Origin: Granulicoccus phenolivorans DSM 17626 = NBRC 107789 = JCM 15570 | GTDB taxonomy: Bacteria; Actinomycetota; Actinomycetes; Propionibacteriales; Propionibacteriaceae | DNA: 64,000 nt | Assembly: GCF_000423085.1 (NCBI RefSeq) | Contig: NZ_AUHH01000009.1 | Coordinates: 62,001 to 126,000 of the forward strand | Direction: 5' to 3' | In this document: in pieces, positions 18,302-26,983 of the stretch | Position numbering within the stretch: position 1 is the first letter of the stretch | How the letters are laid out: every line of letters begins with the position of its first letter | The notes under the pieces: model-generated | The model's input: the letters and a program-made list of their open reading frames with translations, nothing else | Database searches by the model: none | What the model was told of the DNA's origin: nothing | Program-made: the position numbers and the translations under genes

Positions 18302-18754
18302 GTGGGCCGTTTCGACGCCGCGATGGACCTCGCCCTGAGTGAGGCCCACGCGGCGTTGTCGCATGCGGATGTGCCGATCGGTGCGGTCGTGCTGGGCCCG
18401 ACCGGGCAGGTCCTCGGCGTCGGGCACAACGAGCGGGAGCTGACCGCCGACCCGACCGCGCATGCCGAGATCGTGGCGGTACGCCGGGCCGCCCGAGCAC
18501 TGGGGGAGTGGCGCCTGGCCGGGTGCACCCTGGTGGTCACCCTCGAGCCGTGCACCATGTGCGCCGGCGCCATCGTCGCGGCCCGGATCGAGCACCTGGT
18601 GTTCGGGGCGTACGACCCCAAGGCCGGCGCGGTCGCGTCCCTGTTCGATGTCGTTCGTGACCCCCGGCTGAACCACCGGCCGCGGGTCACCGGCGGAATC
18701 CGGGAGGCGGAGTGCGCGGCCGTCCTGGCGGACTTCTTCGCCGACCGTCGCTGA
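18302..18754 (+). CDS. tadA: tRNA-specific adenosine deaminase
   Basis: A zinc deaminase that converts A34 to inosine in tRNA-Arg(ACG). It is 150 residues long. The zinc/catalytic residues are visible as H54-A-E56 and P-C84-T-M-C87. The RNA-binding tail includes DPKAGAVASLFDVV and LNHRPRVTGGI. The start GTG 18302 (MGRFDAAMDLAL) is reasonable; no strong Shine-Dalgarno is visible, so coupling to the upstream gene is likely. It is followed directly by a tRNA-Ser gene. Confidence 0.93.
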   Translation: MGRFDAAMDLALSEAHAALSHADVPIGAVVLGPTGQVLGVGHNERELTADPTAHAEIVAVRRAARALGEWRLAGCTLVVTLEPCTMCAGAIVAARIEHLVFGAYDPKAGAVASLFDVVRDPRLNHRPRVTGGIREAECAAVLADFFADRR

Positions 18755-18811
18755 GGTCCCGGAAGGTGAACGATTGGCGCCCAACCGGTGACGTGCGCTA
18801 TTTTTGTCGAC

Positions 18812-18896
18812 GGTGACGTGTCTGAGCGGCCGAAAGAGCTCGCCTCGAAAGCGAGTGTGGGGCAACCCACCGCGGGTTCAAATCCCGCCGTCACCG
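18812..18896 (+). tRNA. tRNA-Ser (CGA)
   Basis: The acceptor arms GGTGACG and CGTCACC pair, with G as discriminator. The anticodon stem CTCGC/GCGAG encloses loop CTCGAAA, giving anticodon CGA at 18846-18848. There is a long variable arm and the T-arm GGGTTCAAATCCC. CCA is not encoded. A TATTTT -10 is at 18799-18804 with TTGGCG 19 nt before it. Confidence 0.96.
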
Positions 18897-18901
18897 CCGA
18901 T

Positions 18902-18933
18902 GTCCGCCCCGGGTCTCCCGGGGCGGACTTTTT
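18902..18933 (+). terminator. Intrinsic terminator after tRNA-Ser(CGA)
   Basis: A GC-rich perfect stem (GTCCGCCCCGGG with its complement) is followed by a run of five T. Confidence 0.9.
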
Positions 18934-18970
18934 GCGTGCTGCGGCAGCCACCCGGTCCCCTGGCCGGATC

Positions 18971-19056
18971 GTCGTTTTCGGTGCAGCAGATTTCCAAAAT
19001 CGCGATTCGGCTCCAGTCAGCGGGCAGTTGGAAATTTCTGCTGCACCGAAAACGAC
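18971..19056. repeat. 86-bp palindromic repeat, copy 1
   Basis: It starts GTCGTTTTCGGTGCAGCAGA and ends with the exact complement of those 20 bases. A second copy of the same length lies at 45743-45828 in the opposite orientation (about 85% identical by hand alignment). It is located between the tRNA-Ser terminator and the M50 protease gene. Confidence 0.85.
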
Positions 19057-19092
19057 GGTCGGCGCGTTGTACCCCGCTGGCACACTGGCCGG

Positions 19093-19848
19093 GTGCATCC
19101 GATGGCAGTGTCCCAGGCGTTCAACGGGTTCAGCGACTTCATGAAGGAGCTGGGCCGGCGGATGTCGAGCACCCAGCAGGTCCCCGACGTGACCGTCGTC
19201 GGCATCCTGGCCCTCGTGGCGCTGGCCGCGGTCATCTTCTTGTGGCCGATCACCCGGATGCTGATCACGATCATCCACGAGGCCGGGCACGCCATCGTCG
19301 CGACGCTGTGCGGGCGCACCCTGTCGGGCATCAAGCTGCACTCCGACACCTCCGGGCTCACCGTCTCCCGGGGCAACCCGCGCGGGCCCGGGATGGTCGC
19401 GACGATGCTGGCCGGCTACCTGTTTCCCGGCCTGGTCGGCCTCGGCGCCGCGGCGTTGCTCAGCCACGGTCGGGCGGTGCTGTTGCTGTGGTGCTTCACG
19501 ATCCTGTTGTTGCTGATGCTGATCTACATCCGCAACTGGTACGGCCTGCTGGTTACCCTGTTCGCCCTGGTCGCAGTGGCCCTGCTGTCCTGGTTCGCTG
19601 CGCCGCAGTGGCAGTCCGCGGCGGCGTACCTGCTGACGTGGATCCTGCTGCTGGCCGCGCCGCGCCCGGTGCTGGAGCTCGCCCGGCGTCCGGCGGCGGG
19701 CAGCGATGCCGCGCAGTTGGCCAAGCTGACCCGCATTCCGACCGGGTTCTGGGTGTTCCTGTTCGCCGCGGTGAATGTGGTCTGCCTGGTCCTGGGGGTC
19801 CTCGTGCTGGCGCCGACCCTGGTCGACGCGTTCCCGCGCCGGGGCTGA
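19093..19848 (+). CDS. M50-family integral membrane metallopeptidase-like protein
   Basis: A 251-residue polytopic membrane protein. A zinc-protease signature HEAGH lies in a transmembrane helix (LITIIHEAGHAIVATLCGR) near residue 60. At least five further hydrophobic segments follow, including a long stretch LLLWCFTILLLLMLIYI. This fits the M50/peptidase-like family often annotated in actinobacteria; a second zinc ligand motif is not clear, so activity is uncertain. Start GTG 19093 is nominal and ATG 19102 is an alternative. No operon partner is on this strand. Confidence 0.8.
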   Translation: MHPMAVSQAFNGFSDFMKELGRRMSSTQQVPDVTVVGILALVALAAVIFLWPITRMLITIIHEAGHAIVATLCGRTLSGIKLHSDTSGLTVSRGNPRGPGMVATMLAGYLFPGLVGLGAAALLSHGRAVLLLWCFTILLLLMLIYIRNWYGLLVTLFALVAVALLSWFAAPQWQSAAAYLLTWILLLAAPRPVLELARRPAAGSDAAQLAKLTRIPTGFWVFLFAAVNVVCLVLGVLVLAPTLVDAFPRRG

Positions 19849-20409
19849 CTACTGGGTCGCCGGCGGCTTCGGCAGGCAGATGGTGGGCGCGGAGTACTCC
19901 AGCGAGCTCGGCGCATTGGAGACCATCGAGTCGTAGTCGGCCCCGATCACGACCTCGACGCCGTGATCCTGCCGCCCGTTACCGACCACCTTGGCGTTCT
20001 TGAAGTGCTTGGCCACCAGCTGCACCTCCGGCGAATCCGGGGAGTATCCGGTGATGGTGGTCTCGGCGTACTTCTGATCGGTGTTGCCGCCGACGCCGGA
20101 CTTGAAGCCCATCGACTTCAACTGCTGCGAGACATCACCGGCCTTGCCGCGCTGATCAGACCCGTTGAGCACCTGCACGATGATCTGGCTGGACTGCAAC
20201 TGCCCACCCTGGACCGGGGTTTCCACACACGGGTCGTAGTACTTCGGCACCGGCTCGGTGACGCGGTCCCACCCCCACTTGCCACCCAGCAGCAGCAGGC
20301 CCAGCAGCGCCAACAGAACGACGGGGGTCTGGATCACCCGCCAGACCCGCAGCAGGCGTTCTCCGGTGGTCTCCTCGGGGGTCTGTTGCTGCGTCACACT
20401 CAACCTCAC
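19849..20409 (-). CDS. LytR C-terminal domain protein, membrane anchored
   Basis: A 186-residue protein with a single transmembrane helix at about 27-44 (VVLLALLGLLLLGG), then an extracytoplasmic LytR_C domain (IIVQVLNGSDQRGKAGDVSQQLKSMGF, ending VVIGADYDSM). Such domains also occur at the C-terminus of wall-teichoic-acid/arabinogalactan ligases, but the catalytic LCP domain is absent here. Its GTG start overlaps the stop of the upstream 96-residue gene (GTGA), so the two are translationally coupled. An alternative GTG lies four codons later. Confidence 0.85.
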   Translation of the reverse strand: MRLSVTQQQTPEETTGERLLRVWRVIQTPVVLLALLGLLLLGGKWGWDRVTEPVPKYYDPCVETPVQGGQLQSSQIIVQVLNGSDQRGKAGDVSQQLKSMGFKSGVGGNTDQKYAETTITGYSPDSPEVQLVAKHFKNAKVVGNGRQDHGVEVVIGADYDSMVSNAPSSLEYSAPTICLPKPPATQ

Positions 20410-20696
20410 AGTTCCAGGACACGGGCATGCATCGTCTGCCGCTGCTGCAGGGCAGCTCGCAGCGCGCGATGCAGTCCATCTTCAAGGTACAGCTCGCCCC
20501 GCCACGCCACGACATGCGCAAAGAGGTCACCGTAGAACGTGGAGTCCTCCTCCAGCAGGGCCTCCAGATCGAGGGTCCGCTTGGTGGTGACCAGCTGATC
20601 GAGCCGAACCTGGTGCGGCGCAATTGCGGCCCACTGTTTCTGCACGTAACCGTGGTCCGGGTACGGCCTGGTATCGCCCACGCGCTTGAAGATCAC
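20406..20696 (-). CDS. Conserved small protein (often labelled VapB-like antitoxin)
   Basis: A 96-residue protein beginning M-I-F-K-R-V-G-D-T-R-P-Y-P and containing KQWAAIAPHQVRLDQLVTTKR and STFYGDLFAHVVAWRG. This compact, highly conserved actinobacterial protein is sometimes annotated as a type II antitoxin, but no toxin gene is adjacent, so I do not endorse that role. GTG 20696 is chosen because TACAGT (complement of 20703-20708) is 6 nt upstream (leaderless) and it gives the conserved N-terminus. It forms a two-gene operon with the LytR_C gene, by a 4-bp overlap. Confidence 0.8.
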   Translation of the reverse strand: MIFKRVGDTRPYPDHGYVQKQWAAIAPHQVRLDQLVTTKRTLDLEALLEEDSTFYGDLFAHVVAWRGELYLEDGLHRALRAALQQRQTMHARVLEL

Positions 20697-20777
20697 CACG
20701 CCACTGTACGCAAGAACACTGGCGAACCACGCACAGGGGCGATTACGATTTGGACACCCGTGTGCCAATCTTTCCCT

Positions 20778-22421
20778 ATGACTGCGGAGAACGCACCCGA
20801 AGAAAAGCCTGCCTCGCCGACCCCTGCCGAGGCCCCGAAAGAGTCAGCACCCACCGGCGGCGCGCTCTCGAAGAATGCTCAGACCATTGCCGCCGGTTAC
20901 ACCTTCGAGGAGCCGGCCATCCAGCTCGGCGTCCTGGTCGAGGACGACGCGCCGGTCCCGGCAGCAGGCGTACGCATCCCGCTCGGGATGCTGAACCGGC
21001 ACGGCCTGATCGCCGGCGCGACCGGTACCGGTAAGACCAAAACCCTCCAGGTCCTGGCGGAGGCCATCTCCGCCGCCGGAGTGCCGGTCTTCGCCGCCGA
21101 CGTGAAGGGCGACCTGTCCGGACTGGCCAGCCCGGGCCAGAGCAGCGACAAGCTGACCGCCCGCACCCAGAAGCTCGGCCAGGAATGGACGGCGCTGGCC
21201 TCCCCGGTGGAGTTCTACGCCCTGGGCGGTAACGGCACCGGGATCCCGGTCCGGGCGACGGTGTCGGCGTTCGGGCCGGTGCTGCTGTCGAAGGTGCTCG
21301 GGCTCAACGACGTCCAGGAGTCCTCGCTGGGCCTGGTCTTCCACTACGCCGACCAGCAGGGGCTGCCGCTGCTGGACCTGTCGGATTTGCGTGCGGTCCT
21401 CACCCACCTGACCAGCGACGACGGGAAGGAAGAACTGAAGGCGGTCGGCGGCCTGTCCAGCGCCACCGTCGGCGTCATCCTGCGCAGCCTGATCACCTTC
21501 TCCGACCAGGGCGCCGAGGCCTTCTTCGGCGAACCGGAGTTCGACTCCGCCGACCTGATGCGCACCGCAACCGACGGCCGCGGCATCATCTCCCTGCTCG
21601 AACTGCCGAACCTGCAGTCCCAGCCGGCGGTCTTCTCCACCTTCCTGATGTGGCTGCTGGCGGACCTGTTCACCGACCTGCCCGAGGTGGGCGACGTCGA
21701 CAAGCCGAAGCTGGTCTTCTTCTTCGACGAGGCGCACCTGCTGTTCAATGGCGCCTCCAAGGCCTTCCTGCAGTCGATCGCGCAGACCGTCCGGCTGATC
21801 CGGTCCAAGGGGGTCGGCATCTTCTTCGTCACCCAGACGCCCAAGGACGTCCCCGATGAGGTCCTGGCCCAGCTCGGCTCCCGGGTCCAGCATCAGTTGC
21901 GGGCCCACACCCCGAACGACGCCAAGGCGCTCAAGCAGACCGTGGCGACCTTCCCCAAGTCCGCCTACGACCTGCAGGAGGTGCTGCAGACCCTCGGGAT
22001 CGGTGAGGCGATCGTGACGGTGATGGACCCCGACGGTGCCCCGACGCCGGTCGCGTGGACCCGGATGTACGCCCCGCAGACGCTGATGGCCCCCACCCCG
22101 GATGCCGAGATGCAGCAGATCGTGTCCGCCTCGCCGCTGTACAGCAAGTACGCCGAGCCGATCGACCGGGACTCGGCCCGGGAGATGCTGGCGCGCAAGC
22201 TGGAGGAGGGCGCCAAGGCCCACGAGGCTGAACAGCAGGCCCAGGCCGAGGCGGAGGCCGCCCAGTCCGAGGCGAAGGCCGAGCCGAAGCCGCGGGCCTC
22301 GCGCAAGCAGGAGAAGTCGATGATCGAGGAGGTCGTCGGGTCCTCGGTGTTCAAGGACATCGCCCGGACCGCCGGGCGCGAGATCGTCCGCAGCATCTTC
22401 GGCACCGCGCGCCGGCGCTGA
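20778..22421 (+). CDS. HerA-like/DUF853 helicase-family ATPase
   Basis: A 547-residue P-loop ATPase. It has Walker A GATGTGKTKTLQVL near 79-90, FAADVKGDLSGLA, Walker B-like LVFFFDEAHLLF near 315-326, and a sensor stretch GVGIFFVTQTPKDVPDEVL. This is the DUF853 branch of the HerA/FtsK superfamily. An alanine/glutamate-rich coiled segment (EEGAKAHEAEQQAQAEAEAA) precedes a basic C-terminus. The ATG at 20778 is chosen; TACGAT at 20744-20749 is a candidate -10. It is divergent from the 96-residue gene. The substrate (DNA or membrane partner) is unknown. Confidence 0.85.
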   Translation: MTAENAPEEKPASPTPAEAPKESAPTGGALSKNAQTIAAGYTFEEPAIQLGVLVEDDAPVPAAGVRIPLGMLNRHGLIAGATGTGKTKTLQVLAEAISAAGVPVFAADVKGDLSGLASPGQSSDKLTARTQKLGQEWTALASPVEFYALGGNGTGIPVRATVSAFGPVLLSKVLGLNDVQESSLGLVFHYADQQGLPLLDLSDLRAVLTHLTSDDGKEELKAVGGLSSATVGVILRSLITFSDQGAEAFFGEPEFDSADLMRTATDGRGIISLLELPNLQSQPAVFSTFLMWLLADLFTDLPEVGDVDKPKLVFFFDEAHLLFNGASKAFLQSIAQTVRLIRSKGVGIFFVTQTPKDVPDEVLAQLGSRVQHQLRAHTPNDAKALKQTVATFPKSAYDLQEVLQTLGIGEAIVTVMDPDGAPTPVAWTRMYAPQTLMAPTPDAEMQQIVSASPLYSKYAEPIDRDSAREMLARKLEEGAKAHEAEQQAQAEAEAAQSEAKAEPKPRASRKQEKSMIEEVVGSSVFKDIARTAGREIVRSIFGTARRR

Positions 22422-22453
22422 CCCGCCCCGCACCGCAGCACCCGGACACCGCA

Positions 22454-22483
22454 CCGGCCCGGCCCCCACGGGGTCCGGGCCGG
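22454..22483. terminator. Hairpin between convergent genes
   Basis: CCGGCCCGG pairs perfectly with CCGGGCCGG around a short loop. It lies between the HerA-like gene and the tauD-like gene and could serve both. Confidence 0.65.
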
Positions 22484-22505
22484 CGCTGGTCGGGAGGTGT
22501 CCGGG

Positions 22506-23408
22506 TCAGGAGATCAGGTCGTCGAGGACGAACCCGGACGCATCGCCGGTGACGACCTCGGAGGTGCGCCCGTCAACGGCCACCGGGATGTCGCCGGCGA
22601 CGGTGACCCGGCGTACGGTCCGGGGCTGGTCGAAATCGGCGATGGCGTAGTGCTGGGTGGCCCGGTTGTCCCAGATCACCACGTCACCGGTGGACCAGAC
22701 CCAGCGCGCGGTGTTCTCCGGCTTGGTCACCCGCGCCTGCAGCAACCCGAAGAGCTGCTGGCTCTCCGACGGCCTGAGGCCGACGAACTGCTTGACGAAA
22801 TGCCCCAGCAGCAGGGAACGCTTGCCGGACTCCGGATGTACCCGTACCACCGGATGCCGGGTCTCGAAGGACAGCCGGGTGAACTCCTCGAAGCGACGCT
22901 CGGCACCGTCGAAGGCATCGGCGTAGTCGTAATCGTTGCTGTGGATCGCCCACAGGTTGTCCGCCAGCACCCGCAGCGGCTCGGGCAGGTCGGCGTACGC
23001 CGCCTCGGTGTTGGCCCACAGGGTGTTGCCGCCGTACTCGGGGATCGTCAGGCCGCGCAGCACGGAGAAGGCCGGGGGATTCTGCAGGAAGGTCACATCG
23101 GTGTGCCAGGAGCTCGCGGCGCGACCGCCGGCGGAGGCGAGGGTGAGGAAGGCGCCCTCGGTCGAGGACTGGATGGTCGGGTGGCCCGGGGTCACCGAGC
23201 CCAACCGGGCGGCGAAGGCCTGGTGGGTGGCGTCATCGAGGTGCTGTCCCCGAAAGAAGACCACCTTGTGCTCGACGACGGCAGCGCGGATCCGGGCCAC
23301 GACCTCGGCGGGCAGGTCGCCGGACAGCTGTATGCCGTCGATGATCGCGCCGATGCGGGAGCCGGTTCGGCGGATCGTCAGCTGGGTGGGTTCGGTGGTG
23401 AGAGTCAT
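22506..23408 (-). CDS. TauD/TfdA-family Fe(II)/2-oxoglutarate dioxygenase
   Basis: A 300-residue dioxygenase that couples 2-oxoglutarate decarboxylation to substrate hydroxylation. The iron triad is H102-x-D104 (WHTDVTF) and H253 (TQHYAI), with R266 as the likely 2-oxoglutarate ligand. Taurine, sulfonates, alkyl sulfates and phenoxy acids are substrates in relatives; the sequence does not decide. The gene is divergent from a ROK-family regulator across an AT-rich region with an inverted repeat, so that regulator probably controls it. No sulfonate transporter is adjacent, unlike classic tau loci. Confidence 0.9.
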   Translation of the reverse strand: MTLTTEPTQLTIRRTGSRIGAIIDGIQLSGDLPAEVVARIRAAVVEHKVVFFRGQHLDDATHQAFAARLGSVTPGHPTIQSSTEGAFLTLASAGGRAASSWHTDVTFLQNPPAFSVLRGLTIPEYGGNTLWANTEAAYADLPEPLRVLADNLWAIHSNDYDYADAFDGAERRFEEFTRLSFETRHPVVRVHPESGKRSLLLGHFVKQFVGLRPSESQQLFGLLQARVTKPENTARWVWSTGDVVIWDNRATQHYAIADFDQPRTVRRVTVAGDIPVAVDGRTSEVVTGDASGFVLDDLIS

Positions 23409-23509
23409 GTCGGGTCCAATCCGGAGTGAGGGGCCACGGTCGCGGCCGGGAAGTGCTCACAGGTTGGGCTCCCGCCGGGCGCTGCGGCAATCGATCCGAT
23501 CAGCATGAA

Positions 23510-23547
23510 CATAACGCAGTCAAATAGATGCATCGGATATCGTTATG
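23510..23547. promoter_or_regulatory. Inverted repeat in tauD-like/ROK divergent region
   Basis: CATAACG (23510-23516) and CGTTATG (23541-23547) are perfect inverted arms in an otherwise GC-rich context, with GATGCATC at 23528-23535 between them. This is a candidate operator for the ROK regulator. Confidence 0.45.
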
Positions 23548-23607
23548 GTGCTTAGCTGGTTCGACCACGCGTTTTGCGACCACTCGATCCGTACTTCAGG
23601 AGGACCC

Positions 23608-24747
23608 ATGGGCCTGCTCGCACCCGGCCGATCCGCCACCCCGGCCAGTCGCGTCCTCGAGTGCGTTCGCTCCGGTGGGACCGTCGCCCGGGAGGAGATC
23701 GTGCGACGGACCGGCCTGAGCGCGGCGACCGTGGCCCGGGCGGTGTCGACGCTGGTCGCGGCAGGCATGCTGCGGTATCGCCCCGACCACTCCGGGGTGC
23801 GTACGCCGGGCCGCCCGAGCACCCCGGTGGAGATCGACGACCGGCGATTCGGGGTGATCGGCCTGCACCTGGGCTGGCGCGCGACCACGGTTTCCTTCGC
23901 CGATCTGACCGGCAAGGTGATCGCGAGCTGGGTGCATGAGGTGCCGGCGGCCGATCTCGATCTCGCCCGGGTGGGCGAGTGGGTGGTGGAACTGCTGTCC
24001 ACCCAGCCGGGCCGGCAGCCGCTGGCGGTCGGTGTGGTCGCCCCGTGGCGGGACGCGCCCTGGACCGAGACCGCGGTCAGCGATGCCCTGCGCGAGCTGC
24101 TCGGCCTCGACCTGGCCAGTGCCGATCACGTCGCCGCGATGGCCGCCGCCGAGTTCCTGGACCACCGGCAGGGGAGTACGCCGGGGGTGACGGCCTACCT
24201 GTACGCCCGGGACACCGCCGGGGTCGTCCTGGTCGAGGAAACCGACGACCGGGTGGAACTGTCCCGGCTGACCAGCCTGGTGCACTATCCCACCGGGGAG
24301 AGCGCCCCCTGCGCCTGCGGGCGGACCGGCTGCCTGATCGCCACCGTCGGCGACCATGCGGTCGCCGCTCGGGCCGTGGCCGACGGGATCGTGCCCGAGC
24401 CGCGGATCGAGCAGGTGCTGTCGGCCGCGGAGGCGGGTGATCCGGCAGCCCGCCGGCTGCTCGGCGAGCGGGCGCGGATCCTGGGCCGGATCGCCGCCGA
24501 TGTCCGGGACATGGTGGACCCGGATCGGCTCGTCCTGGTCGGTCAGGCGTTCACCGGCTACCCGACCGCGCTGTCCGACACGGTGGCCGAGTTGCGGTCG
24601 CGTACCCTGCTGGGCGACATCGATATCTCGGTGACCCGGTTCGGCTCGGCGATCCAGGCCATCGCCTCCTGCACGGTCGCGCTCGGGCCGGTGTATCGCA
24701 GCCCGCTCGAGTTGGTCCCCAAAAGGCCCGCGGTAGCCAGCGCCTAG
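23608..24747 (+). CDS. ROK-family transcriptional regulator
   Basis: A 379-residue repressor with an N-terminal winged helix (about 12-60; EEIVRRTGLSAATVARAVSTLVAAGML) and a C-terminal ROK sugar-kinase-like domain. The zinc motif CACGRTGC lies near 232-239. The ATP/kinase residues are weak, as is normal for ROK repressors that only bind sugars. ATG 23608 follows CAGGAGG; a longer frame from 23545 lacks a ribosome site. It is divergent from the TauD-like dioxygenase gene, its likely target. The effector is unknown. Confidence 0.88.
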   Translation: MGLLAPGRSATPASRVLECVRSGGTVAREEIVRRTGLSAATVARAVSTLVAAGMLRYRPDHSGVRTPGRPSTPVEIDDRRFGVIGLHLGWRATTVSFADLTGKVIASWVHEVPAADLDLARVGEWVVELLSTQPGRQPLAVGVVAPWRDAPWTETAVSDALRELLGLDLASADHVAAMAAAEFLDHRQGSTPGVTAYLYARDTAGVVLVEETDDRVELSRLTSLVHYPTGESAPCACGRTGCLIATVGDHAVAARAVADGIVPEPRIEQVLSAAEAGDPAARRLLGERARILGRIAADVRDMVDPDRLVLVGQAFTGYPTALSDTVAELRSRTLLGDIDISVTRFGSAIQAIASCTVALGPVYRSPLELVPKRPAVASA

Positions 24748-24792
24748 CTCGACTCGGCAGTTCCGGGCCCGCGCCGCGACTAGGCTGAGACC

Positions 24793-25617
24793 ATGTCGGT
24801 CTCGCAGTACGGCCCGCCCCGGGACAACGAGGTGATCCACCTCGCGTCCCGGGAGGAGCTGGGTGAATGGATCTCCTCGGCGCCGGTCGCCATCAAGTCC
24901 AACAAGCGGGCCTCGATCGGCTGTCTCGCGGTCGGTGTGGTCCTGCTGGTGATCGGCCTGTTCTGGGGGCTGCTGCGCCCGGAGGGGGTCTCCGGCTGGA
25001 TCGGATTCGCGGTCACCCTGCTGTTGGCCCTGGCCACGCTGTGGTTCGGGAACTACCTGCGGCTGCGCGGCAAGGACCTGCAGGGCCTGCTGATGTATGA
25101 GTACACCAATGGGCTGATTCTGCCCGAGCGGATCGGCTACTTCGTGGCGCCCTACGACGAGGCCGGTTTCACCATGGACGGCCGGGTCTCGGTCGATGGC
25201 CGGATCGACGACCCGGTGGTGACCAAGGTCTATCGCGGCGACAAGCGGTGGAACCTGTCCGGTGACATCGACGCCGACCTGCAGCCGGTGCTGCGGGTGG
25301 CCGCCCAACGCTCGATGGACCGCCAGCGCGACGATGTCGCCACCACGGTTGCCCGGGGCGGCGAGGCCGTGTTCGGGCCGTTGCGGCTGACCAGCGAGGG
25401 GATGCACACCGACTTCCCGGACCGGCAGGCGGTGCCGTGGCGGGGCACCGAGGTGATCGAGATCCGCACCGATCCGGATACCGGCACCTCGGCCATTTTC
25501 ACCAAGCCGTGGGGCGGGATGGCGGAGAAGTTCATGCCGTGTGCCGATGTGCCGAATCTGCCGTTGGCCTTCGACATGATCATCGCCACCTGGCAGGCCC
25601 ACCGGTACGACACCTAG
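24793..25617 (+). CDS. Conserved membrane protein of unknown function
   Basis: A 274-residue protein I do not recognise. Two adjacent transmembrane helices (about 41-62 and 67-86) separate a short cytosolic N-terminus from a long beta-rich C-terminal region (YEYTNGLILPERIGYFVAPYDEA onward) that has the feel of a PH-like domain. ATG 24793 is supported by TAGGCT at 24781-24786 with a 6-nt gap (leaderless). It is isolated between the ROK regulator and convergent small genes. Confidence 0.75.
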   Translation: MSVSQYGPPRDNEVIHLASREELGEWISSAPVAIKSNKRASIGCLAVGVVLLVIGLFWGLLRPEGVSGWIGFAVTLLLALATLWFGNYLRLRGKDLQGLLMYEYTNGLILPERIGYFVAPYDEAGFTMDGRVSVDGRIDDPVVTKVYRGDKRWNLSGDIDADLQPVLRVAAQRSMDRQRDDVATTVARGGEAVFGPLRLTSEGMHTDFPDRQAVPWRGTEVIEIRTDPDTGTSAIFTKPWGGMAEKFMPCADVPNLPLAFDMIIATWQAHRYDT

Positions 25618-25632
25618 GATCCCGGGCGGAAC

Positions 25633-26031
25633 TCACTCGCCCGGGTAGGAGCCGACCGAGAACTGGTTCCCCTCGGGGTCGCGGAAGCCGGCGGTACGCC
25701 CGCCGTACTCGACACCGGCGGGCTCCTGGAGCGAGGTGCCCCCGGCCGCGATCGCGCGGGCGTGAACCGCGTCGACCTCCGCATCGGTGGGGACGACCAG
25801 GTACATGTCGCCGGTGCCGACCGGCCGGGCGAACGGACCGTCGGATCGACTCGCCGAACCGCACATCACCCCGCCGGCCGCGCCCCAGCCGAACTCGGCG
25901 TGATCGATCTGGGTCGGGTCGGACTCGTTGCGGTACAGCGCCGTCCGGGTGAAGCCGAGCGCGGTCAGGAAGGCCATGCCGGCCTCGGCGTCGGTGAAGT
26001 GAAGGGCTGGGAAAATGGTGGGTTTCGTCAT
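25633..26031 (-). CDS. VOC-family (glyoxalase/bleomycin-resistance fold) protein
   Basis: A 132-residue two-module VOC protein: IFPALHFTDAEAGMAFLTALGF at the start and GGRTAGFRDPEGNQFSVGSY at the end, including the usual terminal Glu/Asp-containing strand. It could be a dioxygenase, lyase or binding protein. Its ATG lies 4 bp after the stop of the AraC-family gene on the same strand, so the two form an operon and the regulator probably governs it. Confidence 0.85.
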   Translation of the reverse strand: MTKPTIFPALHFTDAEAGMAFLTALGFTRTALYRNESDPTQIDHAEFGWGAAGGVMCGSASRSDGPFARPVGTGDMYLVVPTDAEVDAVHARAIAAGGTSLQEPAGVEYGGRTAGFRDPEGNQFSVGSYPGE

Positions 26032-26035
26032 GACT

Positions 26036-26860
26036 TCAGCCTGCCCGTCGGGAGAACGCCGGGTCTTGTACCGATGGGAACATCTGCGTCAGCCACCGTT
26101 GCGGGGTCTGCCCGGACAGGGTGCGGAATTCCCGTGCCAGGTGGGCCTGGTCGGCGTACCCGGCGCGGGCAGCCACCTCGCTCCACCCGGTCCCGGCCCG
26201 CGCGTACGCCTGGGCGGCGCCGAAGCGATGCAGCCGGGCAAGCTCACTGGGGGCCAGCCCGAACTCCGCCCGGAACCGGGTCACCAGGTGCCGCCGGGAC
26301 CAGCCGACCTCCGCGGCGAGATCGGCGACCCGGACCCGCCCGGCGTACCGCCCCAGCACCTGCCAGGCGTGCGCCAGGTCGGCCGGCAGGTCGCGGCCGG
26401 GTTCGGCCGGGTCGGCGGACCGGGCCAGCAGATGCTGTTCCAGCAGCCGCAGCCGGGTGGACCAGCCCGCCGCGGCCATCCGGGCATGCAATGGGGCGGG
26501 AATGCCGAACGGCACATCGGCCTGGTCGACCACCTCGTGGGCCAGCGCGCCGATCGGCAGGCCGAGCAGCGCGCGACAGCCGGCCGGGGTCAGGTCGATC
26601 TCGATGCCCACTTGGAGGCCGTGGGTGAAGATCAGCGCGGGCGCCAGGTGCAGTCCGGCCGCGCTCAGCCAGTGTCGGTCGCGGGGGCGGGAGCCATCCG
26701 GCCACCCGACATCGAGGGGGTCGTCGAAGGCGATGATCACCGTCGCGGTCGGCCCCGGCACCCCGTGATGGACCGAGCCCGGTGGGGGACAGTACGCGTA
26801 CCCCTCCATCCGCGCGACCAGGCCGCGCAGCGCGGGGTGCACCCGGTGCGGGATCTGCAT
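26036..26860 (-). CDS. AraC-family transcriptional regulator
   Basis: A 274-residue regulator with a C-terminal double helix-turn-helix (about 180-270). WSRRHLVTRFRAEFGLAPSELARLHRF and GYADQAHLAREFRTLSGQTPQRWL are typical of the AraC/XylS signature. The N-terminal about 150 residues are the effector domain. ATG 26860 is chosen because TAGGCT (complement of 26868-26873) is 7 nt upstream. The downstream VOC gene follows 4 bp later. The effector is unknown. Confidence 0.88.
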   Translation of the reverse strand: MQIPHRVHPALRGLVARMEGYAYCPPPGSVHHGVPGPTATVIIAFDDPLDVGWPDGSRPRDRHWLSAAGLHLAPALIFTHGLQVGIEIDLTPAGCRALLGLPIGALAHEVVDQADVPFGIPAPLHARMAAAGWSTRLRLLEQHLLARSADPAEPGRDLPADLAHAWQVLGRYAGRVRVADLAAEVGWSRRHLVTRFRAEFGLAPSELARLHRFGAAQAYARAGTGWSEVAARAGYADQAHLAREFRTLSGQTPQRWLTQMFPSVQDPAFSRRAG

Positions 26861-26983
26861 GGCTTCCAGCCTACGTCCGGCCACCGGCGCGGCTTCCGCA
26901 CCGCTGAGGTCTGTCGGCGGGCGGGGTCTGTCGGCGAGCGAGGTCTGTTGGCAAGATGGGGACACCCGATCGTGGAGGTGGCC

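Noticed and set aside
17524-19467. Long N-terminal extension of the GST-like frame
   Set aside because: It passes antisense through tadA and the tRNA. The leaderless signal fixes the start at 17523.
18804-20003. Long plus-strand frame covering tRNA-Ser and the repeat
   Set aside because: It would translate a tRNA, a terminator and a palindromic repeat and then shadow the M50 gene in another frame.
20406-20696. Type II antitoxin of a toxin-antitoxin pair
   Set aside because: No toxin-sized partner on either side; the coupled gene is LytR_C.
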